A stretch of DNA of 64,000 nt from Mycobacterium sp. 1554424.7 (GTDB lineage Bacteria > Actinomycetota > Actinomycetes > Mycobacteriales > Mycobacteriaceae), in the NCBI RefSeq assembly GCF_001665295.1, contig NZ_LZSE01000135.1, positions 1 to 64,000 on the forward strand, written 5' to 3'. The notes beneath the pieces were generated by a model that searched no databases, was not told the DNA's origin, and was given only the letters and a program-made list of their open reading frames with translations. Positions within the stretch are counted from its first letter, which is position 1; every line of letters begins with the position of its first letter. The position numbers and the translations under genes were made by a program. Shown piece by piece: positions 1 through 8,448 of the stretch.

Positions 1-1534
1 CTCTCACCGCGCGGTCCTCCGGTCGCGCTGGTGTCACACCTTTCCGTCGCCTCGCCGAAAAACCTTGGGCGCGACGCCCGATCACCGTGGCCGCAGCCTG
101 GTGAGGGGTGACGTTGTGATAGGGGTGCTGCCAGTGTTGGGCACCCCACTTGCTGGTGTAGGCGGGATTGACCGCGAACACGGCAATACCCGCGCGGTGG
201 CACATACCGGCCAGCCGGTTGCGGAACACCGCAGTCGGGATAGTGGATACTGCGCGGCGGAACTGTTTGCCGCGCGCGCCGCGGCCCATCGTTTCGCGGC
301 CCACGGTGCGGGCGTCGGCGAAGTCGAGGTCCTCCACCGCGATCGCAGTGATCCCGAACCGCCGTGTGTAACGGATCAGTTGAGTGATGCCGTGACGGAC
401 CTGGGCGTCGCGGCGTGCCGCGCAGCCGGTGAGATCGATGTCGATGCGCTCAGCACGACCGGTGGGATTGCCATGGGCGTCCAGCCGGCGCACTGCGAGG
501 TGCCCGTCATTGAGATCGACTGCCGCCACCGGGCCGGTGGCGTAGACGTCCGCACCGGCGGCGGTGTCGTCGCGGCCGACCCAATACGGCAGCGCGGGCA
601 TCGCCCACGACGCGGTCAGATATCGGCCGCCGCGGCCAGCCTTGCGGGTGATGGTGTAGGACGCCGAGTTTCCGTTACTGATCCGCTGGGCCCACTCGTG
701 CCCGCGATGCGCGAATACCGCCGGAGCAGACAGTACGTAACGTCCCCGCGGCGCATTCGCCAAATGCTCCAGCGGTTTGGGCAACCGCACACTGACCTCA
801 CCGGTTGGGGTGACGGTGATCGTCAGATTGCCGAATGGTTCGTCGGGGGAACCATTCGCGGTGATCCGCCAGCGCGCCGCCGCCCACTTCTGTGTCCACT
901 CGGCGACGGTCAGACCGGCCTTGTCGAGGTGGCGGCGGGTGCGGACCAGACGTTTCCCACCCTCCGTGACACGCACTCGCTGGTTGCGCCGATCCTCTTC
1001 GGCCTGGGCGAGCTGGCCGCGAAGAGCCTGTAGCCGCTGCTGTTTGGTGAATCGTTCGTGCTGAGTCGCATAACCTTTCGGCCCGTTGGCTTTGCGGCGG
1101 GCTTTACGCTGCGCGCCCGTTAATGTGTCGGTGCTGGGAGCGGCCAGTCGCTTTTCGATGGCGGCGATCGCCGCCCGCAGCCCCACGATGTGGCGGTATT
1201 GGGCCTCGCGGGCCAGACAGTACTGGTCATCGTTGCCCGCGATGATCGCGTTGGCCCACCGCGCACTGGACTGCGCGGTCAACACCTTCTTACGCGCGTT
1301 GAGCCGATCCCGGCGGACCTGCCGGCGCTCCTTAGCGCCCAATCGCGAATCCACCGGATCCCGCTGGGCTGTCGCCGCCAGATCAGCGCGACGCAACCGG
1401 CCAAGGTGCGCGGCCACCTGATCCAGCACGTACTCGTCTTCGGCCGATGTACGCAGCCGACTGGTGATCGCCACCCCCGCGGGCGCCGCGATGAGTTTCA
1501 CCCCACGCCACTCACGCAGCTTCTGGTCGGCCAT
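1..1534 (-). CDS. TnpB-related protein of IS200/IS605/IS607 type, C-terminus cut by window edge
   Basis: An open frame runs leftward from ATG at 1534 (or GTG at 1540) through the window edge, giving at least 511 codons. The N-terminal half is rich in Arg and Lys and is probably helical. A RuvC-I-like motif AVDLNDGHL puts Asp near residue 340, and a RuvC-II-like motif AIAVEDLDF puts Glu near 401. The C-terminal region contains NPAYTSKWGAQHW, which matches the TnpB segment before the zinc ribbon, but the CxxC pairs are absent. Where the third acidic residue of TnpB normally sits, the sequence reads PHQAAATVIGRRA, so His (about residue 478) replaces Asp. No TnpA transposase or resolvase lies upstream. 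Known: TnpB proteins are RNA-guided nucleases of insertion sequences. Inferred: this copy may be catalytically altered or domesticated. M. tuberculosis has no such gene beside its Rv3839. Confidence 0.75.
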   Translation of the reverse strand, partial: MADQKLREWRGVKLIAAPAGVAITSRLRTSAEDEYVLDQVAAHLGRLRRADLAATAQRDPVDSRLGAKERRQVRRDRLNARKKVLTAQSSARWANAIIAGNDDQYCLAREAQYRHIVGLRAAIAAIEKRLAAPSTDTLTGAQRKARRKANGPKGYATQHERFTKQQRLQALRGQLAQAEEDRRNQRVRVTEGGKRLVRTRRHLDKAGLTVAEWTQKWAAARWRITANGSPDEPFGNLTITVTPTGEVSVRLPKPLEHLANAPRGRYVLSAPAVFAHRGHEWAQRISNGNSASYTITRKAGRGGRYLTASWAMPALPYWVGRDDTAAGADVYATGPVAAVDLNDGHLAVRRLDAHGNPTGRAERIDIDLTGCAARRDAQVRHGITQLIRYTRRFGITAIAVEDLDFADARTVGRETMGRGARGKQFRRAVSTIPTAVFRNRLAGMCHRAGIAVFAVNPAYTSKWGAQHWQHPYHNVTPHQAAATVIGRRAQGFSARRRKGVTPARPEDRAVR

Positions 1535-1633
1535 ACCCACACTCTCGTAGACAGGTCCGACACATCCGGCTCATCCAACGCTAGCCAACAAAACCGCTAG
1601 CTGTCCTGAACCCGGTTAACGTACGTGCAGGGA

Positions 1634-2440
1634 TTACCGGCGGGCGCGCAACCCGTTGACGAACGGGCAACCCATCAGCACCCGGATGGCCTGGCTCAGC
1701 CCCGTCATGTCATCGACCGGCTTGTGAAACGGCAGCCGGACGTCGTGGTCGCCGTCGGTGCCTTCGACGCGGAACCGCACGCCGTATCGGTCGAGCCCAA
1801 GCGGGCGGACCTGACCACGTCGCAGGGGCGGCGGCAACTTCGACACCAGCCGCGCCACCACGTCGTTGTGGACGGTATCGAGGTGCCACAGCAGCCTCGA
1901 CTCGATCTCGCAGAACGGGTCCGGGCGCGCGGCGAGCAGGTCCGCGACGCTGACGGGCTCGGCGCCGGTGGCATCGGTGACGACGACGGAGGCGATCTCG
2001 AGCCGCAGCAGCCGGTACCGGAGTTCCTCCCCGCACGGCGCCGACCGCGGGGTCTCGACGTCGAGCAACGCCGGATTCGGGTCCTCGGCTGCGATCAGGT
2101 CCAGCGTGTCGGTCACCGCGTCGGCCGGAACCTGCTGCAGGCGGCCGCGCACCCACACCAGGGAACGGACGGGTTCGCGCACCGGAAGCGGCGCGTAGTC
2201 CGTCAGCTCCAGCAGGGCCTGCGCTCCGCAGAGGTGGGGACCCTCTTCGCGGTCGACGGGGACCGCGACGGCGAAGGATCCGTCTGCCAGCAGGTGGTGC
2301 ACCGGGGTGGCGATCGGATCCATGGTTTCTCGCCCCGTTTCTTCCCCCGCTTCCAAGGCGAGCAGGGCTCCGCCGGCGCGCGCGCAGGCGCTGCGAATGC
2401 GTTCCGCGGTCGTCGGGGTGGGGCAGCTCGGCGATGCCAT
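1634..2440 (-). CDS. DUF2470 domain protein, Rv3839-type, iron-regulated
   Basis: This 268-residue protein matches the Rv3839 family. The N-terminal part resembles the FMN-binding split-barrel fold (HHLLADGSFAVAVPVD), and the C-terminal DUF2470 region reads LLWHLDTVHNDVVARL followed by LGLDRYGVRFRV. Proteins of this build are related to HugZ-type haem-handling proteins, so a role in iron or haem metabolism is plausible but not shown. The ATG at 2440 is preceded by a strong GAGGAGA ribosome site. An IdeR-type iron box lies 18 bases upstream of the start codon, which fits the known IdeR control of Rv3839 in M. tuberculosis. It is divergent from pheA. Confidence 0.85.
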   Translation of the reverse strand: MASPSCPTPTTAERIRSACARAGGALLALEAGEETGRETMDPIATPVHHLLADGSFAVAVPVDREEGPHLCGAQALLELTDYAPLPVREPVRSLVWVRGRLQQVPADAVTDTLDLIAAEDPNPALLDVETPRSAPCGEELRYRLLRLEIASVVVTDATGAEPVSVADLLAARPDPFCEIESRLLWHLDTVHNDVVARLVSKLPPPLRRGQVRPLGLDRYGVRFRVEGTDGDHDVRLPFHKPVDDMTGLSQAIRVLMGCPFVNGLRARR

Positions 2441-2457
2441 CGGTCTCCTCGGCAGAA

Positions 2458-2476
2458 TTAGGTAAGCCTAAGTTAA
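2458..2476. promoter_or_regulatory. IdeR/DtxR iron box
   Basis: The sequence TTAGGTAAGCCTAAGTTAA matches 15 of 19 positions of the iron-box consensus TTAGGTTAGGCTAACCTAA. It sits between the divergent DUF2470 gene and pheA, 18 bases from the DUF2470 start. Binding of iron-loaded IdeR there would repress the DUF2470 gene when iron is plentiful. Confidence 0.8.
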
Positions 2477-2534
2477 CTTACGACCCATCACGTCGCAAGG
2501 GCCGTATCCCGCTGAGCGCCGTTAGGGTTGGGGC

Positions 2535-3473
2535 GTGGTCCGCATCGCATACCTCGGTCCCGAAGGGACCTTCACGGAGGCGGCGCTGCTGCAAATCACC
2601 GCCGCCGGCCTCGTGCCCGAGCAGGGACCGGGCGCCGTGCGGACGATGCCGATCGAGAGCACCCCAGCGGCCCTCAATGCGGTCCGCGACGGCGATGCCG
2701 ACTACGCCTGCGTGCCGATCGAGAACTCGATCGACGGCTCGGTGATACCCACGCTGGACAGCCTCGCGATCGGCTCCCCCCTGCAGGTGTTCGCCGAGAC
2801 GACGCTGGACGTGGCTTTCAGCATCGTCGTCAAGGCCGGCCTCGGCGCGGCCGACGTCCACACCTTGGCGGCGTTCCCGGTGGCGGTGGCGCAGGTGCGC
2901 CAGTGGCTGGCCGCCCATTTGCCCGGTGTGGAGCTGCGGCCGGCTTACTCCAACGCCGACGCGGCGCGGCAGGTGGCCGAGGGGCAGGCCGACGCCGCGG
3001 TGACCTCGCCGCTGGCCGCCGAGCATTGGGGGCTGGGGTCGCTGGCCGACGGCGTCGTTGACGAGCCGAACGCCCGCACCCGTTTCGTGCTGATCGGGCT
3101 GCCGGGGCCGCCGCCGGCCCGCACCGGGGCCGACCGGACCTCGGTGGTGTTGCGGATCGACAACGTGCCGGGCGCGTTGCTGTCCGCGCTGGCCGAATTC
3201 GGAATTCGCGGGATCGACCTCACCCGGATCGAATCCCGGCCGACCAGAACGGAACTCGGAACCTACCTGTTCTTCGCCGATTGCATCGGCCACATCGACG
3301 ACGGCGCCGTCGCCGAGGCACTGAAGGCGTTGCACCGTCGTTGTGCCGATGTGAGATACCTGGGTTCATGGCCGACGGGGTCGGCCGCCGGGGTGCTGCC
3401 ACCGCCGGCGGACGAGGCGGCGCGCTGGCTGGCGCGACTGCGGGGGGGCAAGCCCGGAGAGTTGGAGCGATGA
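2535..3473 (+). CDS. pheA: Prephenate dehydratase
   Basis: This 312-residue cytoplasmic enzyme converts prephenate to phenylpyruvate in phenylalanine synthesis. The PDT catalytic domain begins at once with AYLGPEGTFTEAA and contains the VPIENSIDGSV substrate-site motif and the TRF-containing stretch ARTRFVLIG. A C-terminal ACT domain has the ESRPTRTELGTYLFF motif used for phenylalanine feedback. It starts with GTG at 2535, and the length fits the stand-alone mycobacterial PheA (Rv3838c). Its last codons overlap the next gene by four bases (ATGA), so the two are probably co-translated. Confidence 0.95.
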   Translation: MVRIAYLGPEGTFTEAALLQITAAGLVPEQGPGAVRTMPIESTPAALNAVRDGDADYACVPIENSIDGSVIPTLDSLAIGSPLQVFAETTLDVAFSIVVKAGLGAADVHTLAAFPVAVAQVRQWLAAHLPGVELRPAYSNADAARQVAEGQADAAVTSPLAAEHWGLGSLADGVVDEPNARTRFVLIGLPGPPPARTGADRTSVVLRIDNVPGALLSALAEFGIRGIDLTRIESRPTRTELGTYLFFADCIGHIDDGAVAEALKALHRRCADVRYLGSWPTGSAAGVLPPPADEAARWLARLRGGKPGELER

Positions 3474-4156
3474 GTGGTCGTCTGGTGCTGTTGCGGCACG
3501 GGCAGTCCTTCGGCAACGTCGAGCGCAGGCTCGACACCCGGCCGCCCGGGGCGGAACTGACGCCGTTGGGCCGCGACCAGGCCCGCGCGTTCGCCCGCGG
3601 CTCGGGGCGCCCGGCGATGCTCGCGCACTCGGTGGCCATCCGGGCGACGCAGACGGCGCAGGTGATCGGCGCCGAACTCGAAATGGGCGCGGTGGAATTC
3701 ACCGGCATTCACGAGGTGCAGGTCGGCGAGCTGGAAGACCGCAGCGACGACGAGGCGGTCGCGGAATTCAACGCGATCTACGAGCGCTGGCATCGCGGCG
3801 ATTTGGACGTGCCACTGCCGGGCGGGGAGACGGGCAACGACGTCTTGGACCGCTACGTGCCGGTGCTGACCGAGCTGCGGATGCGCTACCTGGACGACGA
3901 TGGCTGGAACGGCGACATCGTCGTCGTCAGCCACGGCGCCGCGATCCGGCTGGCCTCGGCGGTCCTGGCCGGGGTGGACGGCAACTTCGCCGTGGACAAC
4001 CACCTCGGCAACACAGATTCGGTGGTGCTGGCCCCGATCACCGACGGGCGGTGGAGCTGCGTGCGTTGGGGATCCTTGACGCCGCCGTTCTACGCGCCGG
4101 CCGACGCCAGCGCGGTCGCCGACGCGGTGAGCTCAGGCACCGATCCGATGGGCTGA
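3470..4156 (+). CDS. Histidine phosphatase / phosphoglycerate-mutase-like protein
   Basis: This 228-residue protein belongs to the histidine phosphatase superfamily and is orthologous by context to Rv3837c. The phosphate-accepting motif LLRHGQSFGN lies near residues 6-15. The second catalytic His is in VVSHGAAIRLAS near residues 146-156. The substrate is not known; the family includes phosphoglycerate mutases and many small-molecule phosphatases. The start at 3470 is chosen because it overlaps the pheA stop as ATGA; an upstream ATG in the same frame would overlap pheA extensively. The 3' end overlaps a convergent small gene by 24 bases. Confidence 0.85.
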   Translation: MSGRLVLLRHGQSFGNVERRLDTRPPGAELTPLGRDQARAFARGSGRPAMLAHSVAIRATQTAQVIGAELEMGAVEFTGIHEVQVGELEDRSDDEAVAEFNAIYERWHRGDLDVPLPGGETGNDVLDRYVPVLTELRMRYLDDDGWNGDIVVVSHGAAIRLASAVLAGVDGNFAVDNHLGNTDSVVLAPITDGRWSCVRWGSLTPPFYAPADASAVADAVSSGTDPMG

Positions 4157-4333
4157 CGACTCTTCCGCACAATCGCAGCCGACGGCGTCGCAGTCGATGA
4201 CGAACGTGTGCACCAACAGCTCGGGGCTGTCGCAGTCCGGCTCGGTGCATTCCCACCGGCGCAGCGAATGGCGAATGATGGTGCCGTGGCAATGATCTAG
4301 GCCCGCCCGGCATTCGCGACACTCAGCGCTCAT
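4133..4333 (-). CDS. Small Cys-rich protein, possible zinc ribbon, 66 aa
   Basis: I do not recognise a named family. The 66-residue product has a CREC pair near the N-terminus, then LDHCHGT, then CTEPDC, and ends with a CDAVGCDC cluster, so Cys and His are spaced like structural zinc ligands. There is no signal peptide or membrane segment. It lies upstream of the Rv3836-like zincin and Rv3835-like genes only in map position: those genes are transcribed towards it on the same strand, so it is the last gene of that leftward set. The 3' end overlaps the convergent phosphoglycerate-mutase-like gene. Confidence 0.6.
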   Translation of the reverse strand: MSAECRECRAGLDHCHGTIIRHSLRRWECTEPDCDSPELLVHTFVIDCDAVGCDCAEESSAHRIGA

Positions 4334-4381
4334 CAGCCGTTCATAGCACCCGGGCCGGACAAAATGGTGTTGCCGCGCCCG

Positions 4382-4732
4382 TCAGGACCAGCCCAGTTCC
4401 TCGAGCCGGTTGTCGTCGATGCCGAAGTGATGGGCGATCTCGTGGATCACCGTGATCGCCACCTCCTCGACGACGTCGTCGTCGGAGTCGCAGACGTCCA
4501 GCAGCGCCTCGCGGTAGATCGTGATGGCGTCCGGCAGCGAGCCGGCGTAATCGGAGTCGCGCTCGGTCAGCGCCACCCCTTCGTACAGGCCCAGCAGCTC
4601 GGGGTCCTCCGGGTGGCGGTCCTCGATGAGCACGACGACGTTGTCCATCGCGGCGGCCAATTCGGGCGGGATCAGGTCGAGCGCATCGGAGACCAACTCG
4701 TCGAACCGGCGCGGATCCATCCGCACGGGCAC
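4382..4732 (-). CDS. Minimal zincin metallopeptidase family protein (Rv3836-like)
   Basis: This 116-residue protein carries the zincin motif HEIAHHFGI near its C-terminus, where Glu and the two His residues are the expected catalytic base and zinc ligands. It belongs to the family often labelled metallopeptidase or DUF1025. Proteolytic activity is assumed from the motif only. The third zinc ligand would be in the short acidic tail DDNRLEELGWS. The start is GTG at 4732 (alternative ATG at 4720). It begins five bases after the stop of the septum-type gene, so the two probably form an operon. Confidence 0.8.
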   Translation of the reverse strand: MPVRMDPRRFDELVSDALDLIPPELAAAMDNVVVLIEDRHPEDPELLGLYEGVALTERDSDYAGSLPDAITIYREALLDVCDSDDDVVEEVAITVIHEIAHHFGIDDNRLEELGWS

Positions 4733-4736
4733 GCGG

Positions 4737-6140
4737 CTAGCCCGCCGGGGCCGGGGCCGGTTCTGCCGGCGGGGGCGGCGGTGCCTCCGCCGGGGGATTG
4801 TTGGCCGGGGGTGCCTGCGGCGCCGGGGGTGCCTGCGGCGCCGGGTTGGCCGGTGGCGCCGGGTTGGCAGGTGGCGCCGCCCCGCCGTCCTGCGGGGGCG
4901 GGACGTCCTGCGGCGATTGCGTGGCTGGCGCCTGCGGTTGCGTCACGACCGGCTGCTGCCCGGGCAGGTGCTGATTGTTCGGCGGTATGGCGTCCGGCGC
5001 GGTGCTGGCCTGGGCGGGCTGGCTCGGCGCCTGAACCGGTATCGGCGGCATCGTCAGCCGCTCCTCGGGAATGTCGGGCGGGGCGATCGGCGGCTGACCG
5101 TTGATCAGCAGCTGGCCCTTGGCGCTGTTCACGAGCGTGGCCCAGCCGCCGTTGCCCAGCGTGGCGCCGATGCTGCACGCGACCTCGCGGCTGCCCGCCG
5201 ACCAACTCGGCAGCGACACCGTCGGATAGATCAGCGTCAGCGTGGTGGTGCGCAACTTGGTCGGCGCCAGGTAGGCGTCGGTCATCTTGGTGCACGAGTC
5301 CTTGATGAACCCGTCCTGGTCGGGCTCGGCGGGCAGGGGACCGGGAAACTTCTCGGCCAGGTTCACCGTGCCGGTGACCTCCATCGCGTGCGGCGTCGCG
5401 CAGTCGACCGGGACGTCCGTGGGCTGGTTGATGGCGGGATCGATGCCCAGGCAGGTGCCGGTCGGCCAGACCTTGGACTGGTCGACGTCGGCGACCTTGC
5501 CCTTGAACGCCTGCTGCTGGTTGTTGCTGCCCGGCAGCTGCAGCCCGCACAGCATGCGGCGGTCACCGGACTGGCGCCAGGCGCGGTCGCCGGCCCACAG
5601 CAGGCTGACCATGAACTTGCTGTTGGGGTCGAACTTGGCGCCCAGGTAATTGTGGACGGCCGGCTCGCATTGCTCCTGCGTCATCTGCTGGATCCGGGCC
5701 GGCGACGGGGGCGCGGCGCTGGGCCCGTACTCCGAGCCGGGGAAAGTCCGCATGTCGACGGACTCGGCGACCTCGAACTTGTGGTCCTCGGTGCAGTTGA
5801 CGATGCTGGCGGACTCGGGGGTGGCGTCCGGCCACATCAGGCAATCGCCGGCCTTGGCGCGGTTGAACGCGGCGTCGCTCTTGGTCCCCGTATTGGGCAC
5901 CGGGTCGATGTAGCCGGCCAGCCGTCCCGGCCCGCCGCCGACCGGAATCGCGGTGACCAGCCCGGCGATCAACAGGCCGCCGAGGGCGGTGAGCAACAGC
6001 GCCCGCCTGGTCGCCGTGGCCTGCAACCCGCGCGGCCACTGGAAGCCGCCCGGCGGTTGTTTGGCTGCGTCGTCACGGGAGCCGGCGGGGGTGCTGGCTT
6101 CCGAAACTTCCTTCTCCGGCGCTTGCGACATCGGCTCCAT
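4737..6140 (-). CDS. Septum formation-type membrane protein with Pro-rich tail (Rv3835-like)
   Basis: This 467-residue protein has a short basic cytoplasmic N-terminus, one membrane segment at about residues 47-66 (ALLLTALGGLLIAGLVTAIP), and an extracytoplasmic region with paired cysteines (GDCLMW, VNCTEDH, EQCEP, MLCGL, GTCLG, VDCATPH, DSCTKM, VACSIG). The layout looks like two related Cys-containing repeats, as in the actinobacterial septum-formation family. The last 110 residues are an extended Pro/Ala/Gln-rich tail (PPANPAPPANPAPQAPP), likely to span the wall. The function is unproven. It is divergent from serS and upstream of the zincin gene. The start at 6140 could instead be ATG at 6131. 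Confidence 0.75.
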   Translation of the reverse strand: MEPMSQAPEKEVSEASTPAGSRDDAAKQPPGGFQWPRGLQATATRRALLLTALGGLLIAGLVTAIPVGGGPGRLAGYIDPVPNTGTKSDAAFNRAKAGDCLMWPDATPESASIVNCTEDHKFEVAESVDMRTFPGSEYGPSAAPPSPARIQQMTQEQCEPAVHNYLGAKFDPNSKFMVSLLWAGDRAWRQSGDRRMLCGLQLPGSNNQQQAFKGKVADVDQSKVWPTGTCLGIDPAINQPTDVPVDCATPHAMEVTGTVNLAEKFPGPLPAEPDQDGFIKDSCTKMTDAYLAPTKLRTTTLTLIYPTVSLPSWSAGSREVACSIGATLGNGGWATLVNSAKGQLLINGQPPIAPPDIPEERLTMPPIPVQAPSQPAQASTAPDAIPPNNQHLPGQQPVVTQPQAPATQSPQDVPPPQDGGAAPPANPAPPANPAPQAPPAPQAPPANNPPAEAPPPPPAEPAPAPAG

Positions 6141-6251
6141 TCTGACAGGGCCCCCTGAGTGACGTTAAAAAAGTTGCAGATGTGGTATGTGGGGCCTGCG
6201 ACGGCGGGTGCTCTGGCAGCCGCCCGGGGCCGCAAAAGTAGTGTCGGGGCC

Positions 6252-7505
6252 GTGATCGACCTGAAGCTGCTCCGGGAAGACCCCGACGCCGTGCGCCGTT
6301 CGCAAGTCAGCCGGGGCGAAGACCCGGCGCTCGTGGACGCCTTGCTGGCCGCCGACGCCGAGCGCCGCTCGGCGATCTCGGCCGCCGACGGCTTGCGCGC
6401 CGAACAGAAAGCGGCCAGCAAGAGCGTGGGCGCCGCGTCGCCCGAGGAACGCCCGGCCCGGCTGGCGCGCGCCAAGGAGCTCGCCGAGCAGGTCAAGGCG
6501 GCGGAAGCCGCCCAGGCCGACGCCGAGGCGGCCTTCACCGCGGCGCACATGGCGATCTCGAACGTCATCGTCGACGGGGTGCCGGCCGGCGGCGAGGACG
6601 ACTACCGCGTCCTCGACGTGGTAGGCGAGCCGGCGACGCTCGAAAACCCCAGGGACCATTTGGAACTCGGCGAGTCCCTGGGCCTCATCGACATGCAACG
6701 CGGCGCCAAGGTGGCCGGCTCGCGGTTCTACTTCCTGACCGGCCGGGGCGCCCTGTTGCAGCTGGGCCTGCTGCAGCTGGCGCTGCGGCTGGCCGTCGAC
6801 AACGGCTTCGTCCCGATGATCCCGCCGGTGCTGGTGCGCCCGGAGGTGATGGCCGGCACCGGTTTCCTGGGCGCCCACGCCGACGAGGTGTACCGGGTCG
6901 AGGCCGACGACCTGTACCTGGTCGGGACGTCCGAGGTGCCGCTGGCCGGCTACCACTCCGACGAGATCCTGGACCTGTCCGGCGGCCCGCGCCGCTACGC
7001 GGGCTGGTCCTCCTGTTTCCGGCGGGAGGCCGGCAGCTACGGCAAGGACACCCGCGGCATCATCCGGGTGCACCAGTTCGACAAGGTGGAGGGGTTCGTC
7101 TATTGCGCACCCGCCGACGCCGAGGCCGAACACCAACGGCTGCTGGGCTGGCAGCGCGAGATGCTGGCCCTGATCGAGGTGCCGTACCGGGTGATCGACG
7201 TCGCGGCGGGCGACCTCGGCTCGTCGGCCGCGCGCAAATTCGACTGCGAGGCTTGGGTGCCCACGCAGGGGACCTACCGCGAGCTGACGTCGACGTCGAA
7301 TTGCACGACGTTTCAGGCGCGCCGGCTGGCGACGCGCTACCGGGACGACGCGGGCAAGCCGCAGATCGCGGCCACGCTCAACGGCACGCTCGGCACCACC
7401 CGGTGGCTGGTCGCGATCCTGGAGAACCACCAGCGGCCCGACGGCAGCGTGCGGGTGCCGGCCGCGCTGGTGCCGTTCGTGGGCACCGAGCTCCTGGAGC
7501 CCTAG
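6252..7505 (+). CDS. serS: Seryl-tRNA synthetase
   Basis: This is a 417-residue class II aminoacyl-tRNA synthetase, close to the usual mycobacterial length. The N-terminal long coiled-coil arm spans about residues 25-100. The catalytic core has motif 2 [14 protein letters not shown] with VHQFDKVE, and motif 3 as [17 protein letters not shown]. The start is taken as GTG at 6252 (product begins [11 protein letters not shown], the typical SerS N-terminus); an upstream in-frame ATG at 6159 would add an atypical leader. The end overlaps the convergent CMD-type gene by four bases, so there is no intergenic terminator. Confidence 0.95.
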   Translation: MIDLKLLREDPDAVRRSQVSRGEDPALVDALLAADAERRSAISAADGLRAEQKAASKSVGAASPEERPARLARAKELAEQVKAAEAAQADAEAAFTAAHMAISNVIVDGVPAGGEDDYRVLDVVGEPATLENPRDHLELGESLGLIDMQRGAKVAGSRFYFLTGRGALLQLGLLQLALRLAVDNGFVPMIPPVLVRPEVMAGTGFLGAHADEVYRVEADDLYLVGTSEVPLAGYHSDEILDLSGGPRRYAGWSSCFRREAGSYGKDTRGIIRVHQFDKVEGFVYCAPADAEAEHQRLLGWQREMLALIEVPYRVIDVAAGDLGSSAARKFDCEAWVPTQGTYRELTSTSNCTTFQARRLATRYRDDAGKPQIAATLNGTLGTTRWLVAILENHQRPDGSVRVPAALVPFVGTELLEP

Positions 7506-8083
7506 AGCTTCGTGTCGGCGAAGGTGGGGCTGCCCGGCTCCAGCGGGACGCGGGCGGCGCGCGCGGTGAAGCTGATCGCGTGATACCAGCCGCACAGCAT
7601 GGTGAGGTCGAGTATCTCGCGCTCGTCGAACTCGTCGCGCAACGCCGCCCACAGGGTGTCGTCGATGTCGCGGTGGTCGCACAGCGCGTCGACGGCGCGA
7701 ATCAACAGGCGATCGCGCTCGGCGACCCAGCAGGGGTCGTCGGCGCCGCCGTGGGTCAGGGAACGGACCTGGTCCCGATCGAAGCGCGCCTTTTCGGCGA
7801 AAAACGCGATGTGCACGCCCCATTCGTACTCGCACGCGCATCGCGCGCAGGTGCGGTCGATGACGATCTCGCGGTCGCGAAGGGACAGGGACAGCGCGCG
7901 GCTCAGCTCGTAACTGCCCCACAGCGTCATGGCCTCGGCCATGGGCAGGTTCCGCACGACGGTCCGAAACAACGTGATGGGCGGGACGCCCGGCGGCATC
8001 ATTTTTTGCAGCTGCGCGGCCACCGCCGGCTCGTGGGGTGGTTCGAGTGCGCCGATCCGAGGCGTTACGATTTCCGTAACCAT
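7502..8083 (-). CDS. Carboxymuconolactone decarboxylase / AhpD-like protein
   Basis: This 193-residue protein shows the CMD/AhpD helical core. Its redox motif is [15 protein letters not shown], with the CxxC pair about 80 residues from the N-terminus and a downstream His. Such proteins act as alkylhydroperoxidase-like peroxidases or as lactone decarboxylases; which applies here cannot be told. It is divergent from an HxlR regulator and shares an inverted-repeat region with it, so it is likely that regulator's target. The ATG at 8083 overlaps the repeat, so initiation may be leaderless or the true start may differ. The 3' end overlaps serS. Confidence 0.8.
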   Translation of the reverse strand: MVTEIVTPRIGALEPPHEPAVAAQLQKMMPPGVPPITLFRTVVRNLPMAEAMTLWGSYELSRALSLSLRDREIVIDRTCARCACEYEWGVHIAFFAEKARFDRDQVRSLTHGGADDPCWVAERDRLLIRAVDALCDHRDIDDTLWAALRDEFDEREILDLTMLCGWYHAISFTARAARVPLEPGSPTFADTKL

Positions 8084-8108
8084 GGAAAAAGAAACTACGT
8101 TACGGAAA
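8064..8108. promoter_or_regulatory. Putative HxlR operator: nested inverted repeats
   Basis: The arms TTTCCGTAAC (8071-8080) and GTTACGGAAA (8099-8108) form a perfect 10-base inverted repeat. A further GTTACG at 8064-8069 pairs with CGTAAC as GTTACGATTTCCGTAAC. The sites lie exactly between the AhpD-like gene and the HxlR gene, so they are the best candidates for HxlR binding. Confidence 0.6.
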
Positions 8109-8123
8109 ACGAAACGTCAATCG

Positions 8124-8447
8124 GTGGCCCGTCCCGGCGGGCCGGTGCGCGGGTCGACGACGGGTCGGCCGCTGATGGCCGCCCTCGACCTGCTCGGCCG
8201 GCGTTGGTCGCTGCGGATCCTGTGGGAGCTTCGGGACGGCCCCCTGGGCGCCCGCCCGCTGCGCGACCGCTGCGACGGCATGTCGCCCAGCGTCCTCTAT
8301 GACCGCCTGCGTGAGCTGACCGACGCGGGTCTTGTCGTCCAGCGCGACGACCAGTCCTACGAACTGAGCGAGGTCGGTCGCTCCCTCGGACAGGCGCTGA
8401 CCCCGCTGGAGCGGTGGGCCCAGCGATGGGCCGAGGCGACCCGCTGA
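8124..8447 (+). CDS. HxlR-family transcriptional regulator
   Basis: This 107-residue winged-helix protein has typical HxlR features: LLGRRWSLRILWELRDG at the first helices, the recognition region MSPSVLYDRLRELTDAGLV, and a C-terminal dimerisation segment ELSEVGRSLGQALTPLERW. HxlR proteins often sense electrophiles or oxidants. I chose GTG at 8124 because the longer ATG start at 8082 would put the inverted-repeat operator inside the gene and overlap the start codon of the divergent AhpD-like gene. The ATG start would give 121 residues. It probably controls itself and the divergent gene. Confidence 0.85.
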   Translation: MARPGGPVRGSTTGRPLMAALDLLGRRWSLRILWELRDGPLGARPLRDRCDGMSPSVLYDRLRELTDAGLVVQRDDQSYELSEVGRSLGQALTPLERWAQRWAEATR

Positions 8448-8448
8448 C

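Noticed and set aside
65-1600. Several plus-strand open frames of 95-322 codons
   Set aside because: They are antisense shadows of the leftward TnpB-related gene, with no family motifs.
1625-2461. Plus-strand open frame of 278 codons
   Set aside because: Antisense shadow of the DUF2470 gene; very Arg/Asp/Gln-rich and without recognisable motifs.
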